Below, in pieces: positions 15,167 through 18,165 of a stretch of DNA of 18,165 nt. The translations under genes were made by a program, and so were the position numbers. Below the pieces are notes generated by a model that searched no databases, was not told where the DNA came from, and worked only from the letters and a program-made list of their open reading frames with translations. Source of the stretch: Kapaibacterium sp038202665 (lineage in GTDB: Bacteria; Bacteroidota; Ignavibacteria; Kapaibacteriales; Kapaibacteriaceae); NCBI GenBank assembly GCA_038202665.1, contig JBBRES010000027.1:1-18165 (forward strand). The letters run 5' to 3'. Position 1 is the stretch's first letter. Each line of letters begins with the position of its first letter.

Positions 15167-16801
15167 ATGACTATGGCCGATCAGCAAAGTTTCATCGTCA
15201 CTGCCCGCAAATGGCGTCCTCTGAAGTTCTCGGACGTTGTCGGGCAGGAACACATCACTACAACGCTCAAGAATGCGATCAAAAGTGATCGTATTCATCA
15301 TGCATATCTCTTCACGGGTCCGCGTGGAGTTGGAAAGACCACATGCGCACGGATCCTCGCCCGTGCCGTCAACTGCCCGAATGCCGTCGACTTTGAGCCT
15401 TGCAACAAGTGCCAAACATGCACAGATATGCTCGATGGACGAAGCGTCGACATTATCGAGATCGACGGAGCCTCGAATAACTCCGTAGACGACGTTCGCA
15501 AACTACGCGACAACGCCAAATATGCCCCGATGAGTGGCCGGTACAAAATGTACATCATCGACGAAGTGCATATGCTGTCGACCGCCGCCTTCAATGCCCT
15601 GCTGAAAACTCTCGAAGAACCGCCTGCACACTTGATCTTTGTGTTCGCCACCACAGAGATTCACAAAGTACCAGCCACGATCTTAAGTCGCTGCCAGCGC
15701 TACGATTTCCGTCGCATGGAGATCGATACCATTGTGCAACAGTTACAGCACATTGCCCTAAGCGAAGCGATCTCGATCGACGATGGTTCGCTTGTGGCCG
15801 TTGCCAAGAAGGCAGATGGCTCTATGCGCGATGCTCAGTCGATCTTTGACCAAGTGGTTGCTTTTTGTGGGATGACCATCCGATATGCCGATGTGAGTAT
15901 GGCGTTGCATTTGATCGACCTTGATTTCTACTTTGGACTTTCGGAGGCTGTTCGCCAGCACGATGTGCAGCGGATGTTCGATATGGCCAGGCAGGTGATC
16001 GGTCGCGGATACGATCTCCAAGAATGTCTCATTGGGCTGCTCGAGCATTTCCGAAACATTCTCTCGGTGATTGCCACGAAGGGAGCCCAACTGATCGATG
16101 CTTCTCAATCCGACCGCGAACAGTACCTCGCCGAGGCCACGCTTTTCACAAAAGCAGATGTCGTGCGGATCATGACGTTAATCTCGCAGGGTGAGGCCAT
16201 CTTACGCCAGAATCCCCCGCAACCACGCATTCGATTCGAATTCACCCTGGTGCAGTTGGCGACGATGGACAGCACGGTTGAACTCAGTGAACTTCTCAAA
16301 CGCCTCGGGACGGAGAATGCAAGCTTAGGGCCGGGGTCCCCTAGCCGCCCTTTTGACCGCTCGGCACCCGCCCCCACGGTGCGTGCCGACGTCCATTCAC
16401 CTGGCCCATTGAGCGTTTCGTCTCTTTCATCGGCGAACATTGCCGTGCGCTGGGACGCATTTCTTGAGACGCTGCCAGAAACGCTCGTCTTTATCAAGGG
16501 CGTTTCGAAGCAGGCGGGCATGCTCACCATAGAATTCACCGATGTTGGGGTGTTGCTACGTCCGCACGCCGACGTAGTCTACCATCAGCTCGAAGGCCGC
16601 ATCGCTGCCCTGAAAACGCACTTGAAGCAGTTCTTTGGAGCTCCCCTGGGCGTCCAACTCTTTCATGTAGACACCACAATCACAGAGGCCGGCCAGTCTG
16701 ACATCCCCGGTTCACCTCCACCAATTTCCGAAGACCTCCTTCCCGTCGAACGCTCACTTATGGAGCTGTTTCACGCTCGGAAAGTGGTAAGTCGAGGATA
16801 G
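15167..16801 (+). CDS. dnaX: DNA polymerase III subunit gamma/tau
   Basis: A 544-residue AAA+ clamp-loader subunit of the replicative polymerase. It starts with the family pattern VTARKWRPLKFSDVVGQEHI (11-30), then Walker A GPRGVGKT (51-58), zinc ligands Cys70, Cys79, Cys82 and Cys85, DEVHML (132-137), FATTEIHKVPATILSRCQR (160-178, sensor 1 and arginine finger) and KADGSMRDAQS. A Pro/Ser-rich linker (about 395-425) leads to a tau-like C-terminal domain (VRWDAFLETL...). ATG at 15167 or 15173 (MADQQ) fits the family; the frame is open upstream into the divergent protease gene, but those residues do not resemble DnaX. No slippery A-run is seen, so a short gamma form by frameshifting is not indicated. 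Confidence 0.96.
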   Translation: MTMADQQSFIVTARKWRPLKFSDVVGQEHITTTLKNAIKSDRIHHAYLFTGPRGVGKTTCARILARAVNCPNAVDFEPCNKCQTCTDMLDGRSVDIIEIDGASNNSVDDVRKLRDNAKYAPMSGRYKMYIIDEVHMLSTAAFNALLKTLEEPPAHLIFVFATTEIHKVPATILSRCQRYDFRRMEIDTIVQQLQHIALSEAISIDDGSLVAVAKKADGSMRDAQSIFDQVVAFCGMTIRYADVSMALHLIDLDFYFGLSEAVRQHDVQRMFDMARQVIGRGYDLQECLIGLLEHFRNILSVIATKGAQLIDASQSDREQYLAEATLFTKADVVRIMTLISQGEAILRQNPPQPRIRFEFTLVQLATMDSTVELSELLKRLGTENASLGPGSPSRPFDRSAPAPTVRADVHSPGPLSVSSLSSANIAVRWDAFLETLPETLVFIKGVSKQAGMLTIEFTDVGVLLRPHADVVYHQLEGRIAALKTHLKQFFGAPLGVQLFHVDTTITEAGQSDIPGSPPPISEDLLPVERSLMELFHARKVVSRG

Positions 16802-16843
16802 CAGCAAGCATACCACCCGTCACTTCTCACTTCTCACTAACCC

Positions 16844-16898
16844 CTTCCCGGCAGCCTCCCGGCAGCCTCCCGGCAGCCTCCCGGCAGCCTCCCGGCAG
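16844..16898. repeat. Five copies of an 11-bp repeat, CYTCCCGGCAG
   Basis: Five head-to-tail 11-mers; the first reads CTTCCCGGCAG and the other four CCTCCCGGCAG exactly. The near-perfect identity implies recent expansion. The array sits inside the heptamer zone, splitting it in two. GC-rich, unlike the flanking heptamers. Confidence 0.95.
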
Positions 16899-16910
16899 CA
16901 TGTCACAATT

Positions 16911-17096
16911 CACTTCTCACTCGTCACTTCTCACTTGACTTCTCACTTGTCACTTCTCACTTCTCACTTGACTTCTCACTTGTCACTCGTCACTTCTCAC
17001 TTGACTTCTCACTTGTCACTTCTCACTTCTCACTTGACTTCTCACTTGTCACTTCTCACTTGACTTCTCACTTGTCACTTCTCACTTCTCACTTTA
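16911..17096. repeat. CACTTCT heptamer array with 33-bp higher-order units
   Basis: Heptamers CACTTCT, CACTTGT, CACTTGA and CACTCGT follow one another, with a 5-base CTTCT after each CACTTGA. From 16932 a higher-order unit (CACTTGA, CTTCT, CACTTGT, CACTTCT, CACTTCT; 33 bases) repeats at 16932, 16965, 16998, 17031 and 17057. The fourth copy lacks one heptamer (26 bases), and the second has CACTCGT in place of CACTTCT. The array ends with CACTTTA at 17090-17096. Confidence 0.95.
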
Positions 17097-17102
17097 CTCG
17101 CT

Positions 17103-17561
17103 ATGCTCGCACCGCTCTTCTCTGCCCCTACAGACTCCAACGGCACCTTCACCTTGAAGGAGGCTCGCGGTTCTTGGCTGGTCTTGTATTTCTATCCAAA
17201 GGATGATACGTCTGGGTGTACTGCCGAGGCTTGTGATTTCCGCGACTCGATGAGTCGACTCAAGCGCAAGGGTGTGAGCGTCGTGGGAGTGAGTCCAGAT
17301 AGCCCGAAAAAGCACGACAAATTCAAGCTCAAGTACGAACTGACGTTCCCATTGGTAAGCGACGAAGACCATGCGATTTGTGAGGCCTATGGTGTGTGGA
17401 AGGAAAAGTCCATGTATGGGCGCAAGTACATGGGAGTAGAACGTACGACACTGATTATCGACCCAAAGGGAAAGATCTCTCACACGTTTGCGAAGGTGAG
17501 CGTACCTGGACATGTTGATGCCGTCCTTGCCACCCTCAAAGAACTTGGGGCTTTTGCGTGA
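17103..17561 (+). CDS. bcp: Bcp/PrxQ-type peroxiredoxin
   Basis: A 152-residue thiol peroxidase that reduces hydroperoxides in the cytoplasm. FYPKDDTSGCTAEACDFRD (30-48) carries the peroxidatic Cys39 and, five residues on, the resolving Cys44, the atypical 2-Cys arrangement of PrxQ/BCP. GVSPDSPKKHDKF (62-74), FPLVSDEDHAICEAYGVW (82-99) and RTTLIIDPKGKI are all family-typical. The N-terminus MLAPLFSAPT is a few residues shorter than usual. ATG at 17103 is the only possible start: the frame meets TGA at 17061 inside the repeat array, with no ATG, GTG or TTG between. The leader is pyrimidine-rich repeat with no Shine-Dalgarno. The stop overlaps the tatD start (GTGA). Confidence 0.94.
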   Translation: MLAPLFSAPTDSNGTFTLKEARGSWLVLYFYPKDDTSGCTAEACDFRDSMSRLKRKGVSVVGVSPDSPKKHDKFKLKYELTFPLVSDEDHAICEAYGVWKEKSMYGRKYMGVERTTLIIDPKGKISHTFAKVSVPGHVDAVLATLKELGAFA

Positions 17562-18165
17562 TCGACACACATGCTCATATTGATACAGATGCCTTTGAAG
17601 CGGACCGTGCCGAGGTGCTGGAGCGCGCGTGGAGTGCTGGTCTCACGGCCATCATCATTCCAGCGATTAAAGCATCAGACTTTGACCATCAGCGGGCTGT
17701 TGCGGCCTTAGACCCTCGTATTTTTCGGGGTGCTGGGATTCATCCGCATCATGTTGGCGAGGTAGAAAAGTCGGTGTTGGAGGTGGTCGAAAGGGATTGC
17801 GCCGATCCGAAGGTGGTTGCTGTGGGAGAGATAGGACTAGACTATTACTACGACTTCTGTGCGCCCGACATTCAGAAGTGGTATTTTCGCGAGCAGCTTC
17901 GCATTGCAAAGCGTTGCAACAAACCGGTGATCGTGCATAATCGAGAGTCGGATGACGACCTCTTGAGCATTATCGAAGAAGAACAAGACGGTTCGCTCCG
18001 CGGAGTACTGCATTGCTTCTCGAGCGACGTGACCGTTCTTGAGAAAGCGATCAATCTCGGAATGCACGTATCATTCACAGGCAATATCACGTTCAAGAAA
18101 TCGACGTTGGAAGAAGTTGTTCGATTGGTACCGGCAGACCGATATATGATTGAGACAGATTCGCC
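17558..18165 (+). CDS. tatD: TatD-family metal-dependent hydrolase, 3' end missing
   Basis: The first 202 codons of a TatD-type amidohydrolase (deoxyribonuclease/3'-5' exonuclease family); a full protein would have about 255-265 residues and runs past the window edge. Metal ligands visible: His5 and His7 (IDTHAHID), Glu91 (AVGEIGLDYYYD), His127 (VIVHNRES), His152 (GVLHCFS) and Asp201 (IETDSP). The start is GTG at 17558, overlapping the bcp stop as GTGA, so translation is probably coupled. GIHPHH (60-65) is also a family hallmark. Some members act in DNA repair or quality control; which substrate this one uses cannot be told. Confidence 0.95.
   Translation, partial: MIDTHAHIDTDAFEADRAEVLERAWSAGLTAIIIPAIKASDFDHQRAVAALDPRIFRGAGIHPHHVGEVEKSVLEVVERDCADPKVVAVGEIGLDYYYDFCAPDIQKWYFREQLRIAKRCNKPVIVHNRESDDDLLSIIEEEQDGSLRGVLHCFSSDVTVLEKAINLGMHVSFTGNITFKKSTLEEVVRLVPADRYMIETDS

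Larger units (their letters stand above)
16821..17096. repeat. Composite tandem-repeat zone between dnaX and bcp
   Basis: The 301-base gap between dnaX and bcp is almost wholly repeats. Two CACTTCT heptamers open it (16821-16834, then a decayed CACTAAC), an 11-mer array interrupts it (16844-16898), and a long heptamer array closes it (16911-17096), six bases before the bcp ATG. I see no gene, tRNA, hairpin terminator or promoter in the gap. On the minus strand the repeats are rich in TGA; on the plus strand in-frame TGA occurs in every 26-33-base unit, so it is not coding. Confidence 0.9.

Noticed and set aside
16261..16420. Programmed frameshift site in dnaX giving a gamma subunit
   Set aside because: No A-AAA-AAG-type slippery run or supporting stem is seen in the linker region.
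16821..17096. CRISPR array
   Set aside because: The units are 5-11 bases with no unique spacers; these are simple tandem repeats and no cas gene is near.
16911..17102. A repeat-rich peptide or an N-terminal extension of Bcp coded by the heptamers
   Set aside because: The bcp frame meets TGA at 17061-17063 and has no start codon before 17103; each higher-order unit brings further TGA triplets in other frames.

Overview
The window reads as an ordinary chromosomal segment of a Gram-negative bacterium from the Bacteroidota/Chlorobiota side of the FCB group. Kapaibacteria- or Ignavibacteria-like relatives would fit, but the genus cannot be read from the sequence. Evidence: two large secreted proteases with C-terminal domains of the type IX secretion (T9SS) sorting kind, an outer-membrane beta-barrel protein, a carboxypeptidase-regulatory/OmpA-like envelope protein, many starts with poor Shine-Dalgarno sequences, and roughly half G+C by eye. 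I see no insertion sequence, phage gene, CRISPR array, tRNA or rRNA.

Minus-strand block, read from 15125 down to 1: two tandem subtilisin-like proteases whose genes overlap by ATGA (15125-12333 and 12336-9589); an enoyl-CoA hydratase/isomerase (9579-8815); a secreted envelope protein (8804-7899); a 90-base gap; the AAA+ unfoldase ClpC (7808-5301) with a rho-independent terminator (5278-5250). A second tight cluster follows: family 4 uracil-DNA glycosylase (5234-4491), D-Ala-D-Ala ligase (4487-3468), a beta-barrel protein (3465-2656), an adenosine-kinase-like PfkB kinase (2641-1640) and a secreted CBM9-like protein (1637-288). The 5' part of an AtpZ-like F-ATPase accessory gene (199-1) runs off the left edge and probably begins the next transcription unit.

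Plus-strand block: dnaX (15167-16801) diverges from the first protease gene across only 41 bases. Downstream of dnaX lies a 276-base zone of nested short tandem repeats (16821-17096) that ends six bases before the start codon of a Bcp-type peroxiredoxin (17103-17561). That gene overlaps a TatD-family hydrolase by GTGA (from 17558), which runs off the right edge.

Most genes are housekeeping or envelope genes. The observations most worth a second look are: (1) a perfect 11-bp stem-loop at the ddl/beta-barrel junction that encloses the stop and start codons and hides the second gene's Shine-Dalgarno; (2) the heptamer/33-mer and 11-mer repeat arrays abutting the bcp start; (3) a shared, unrecognised module carrying FDWDLG between the catalytic and sorting domains of both proteases; (4) a changed catalytic-serine motif in the second protease; and (5) a clpC terminator that ends almost on the start codon of the next gene. 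I found no convincing undescribed multi-gene system; the paired proteases with their shared module are the nearest candidate.
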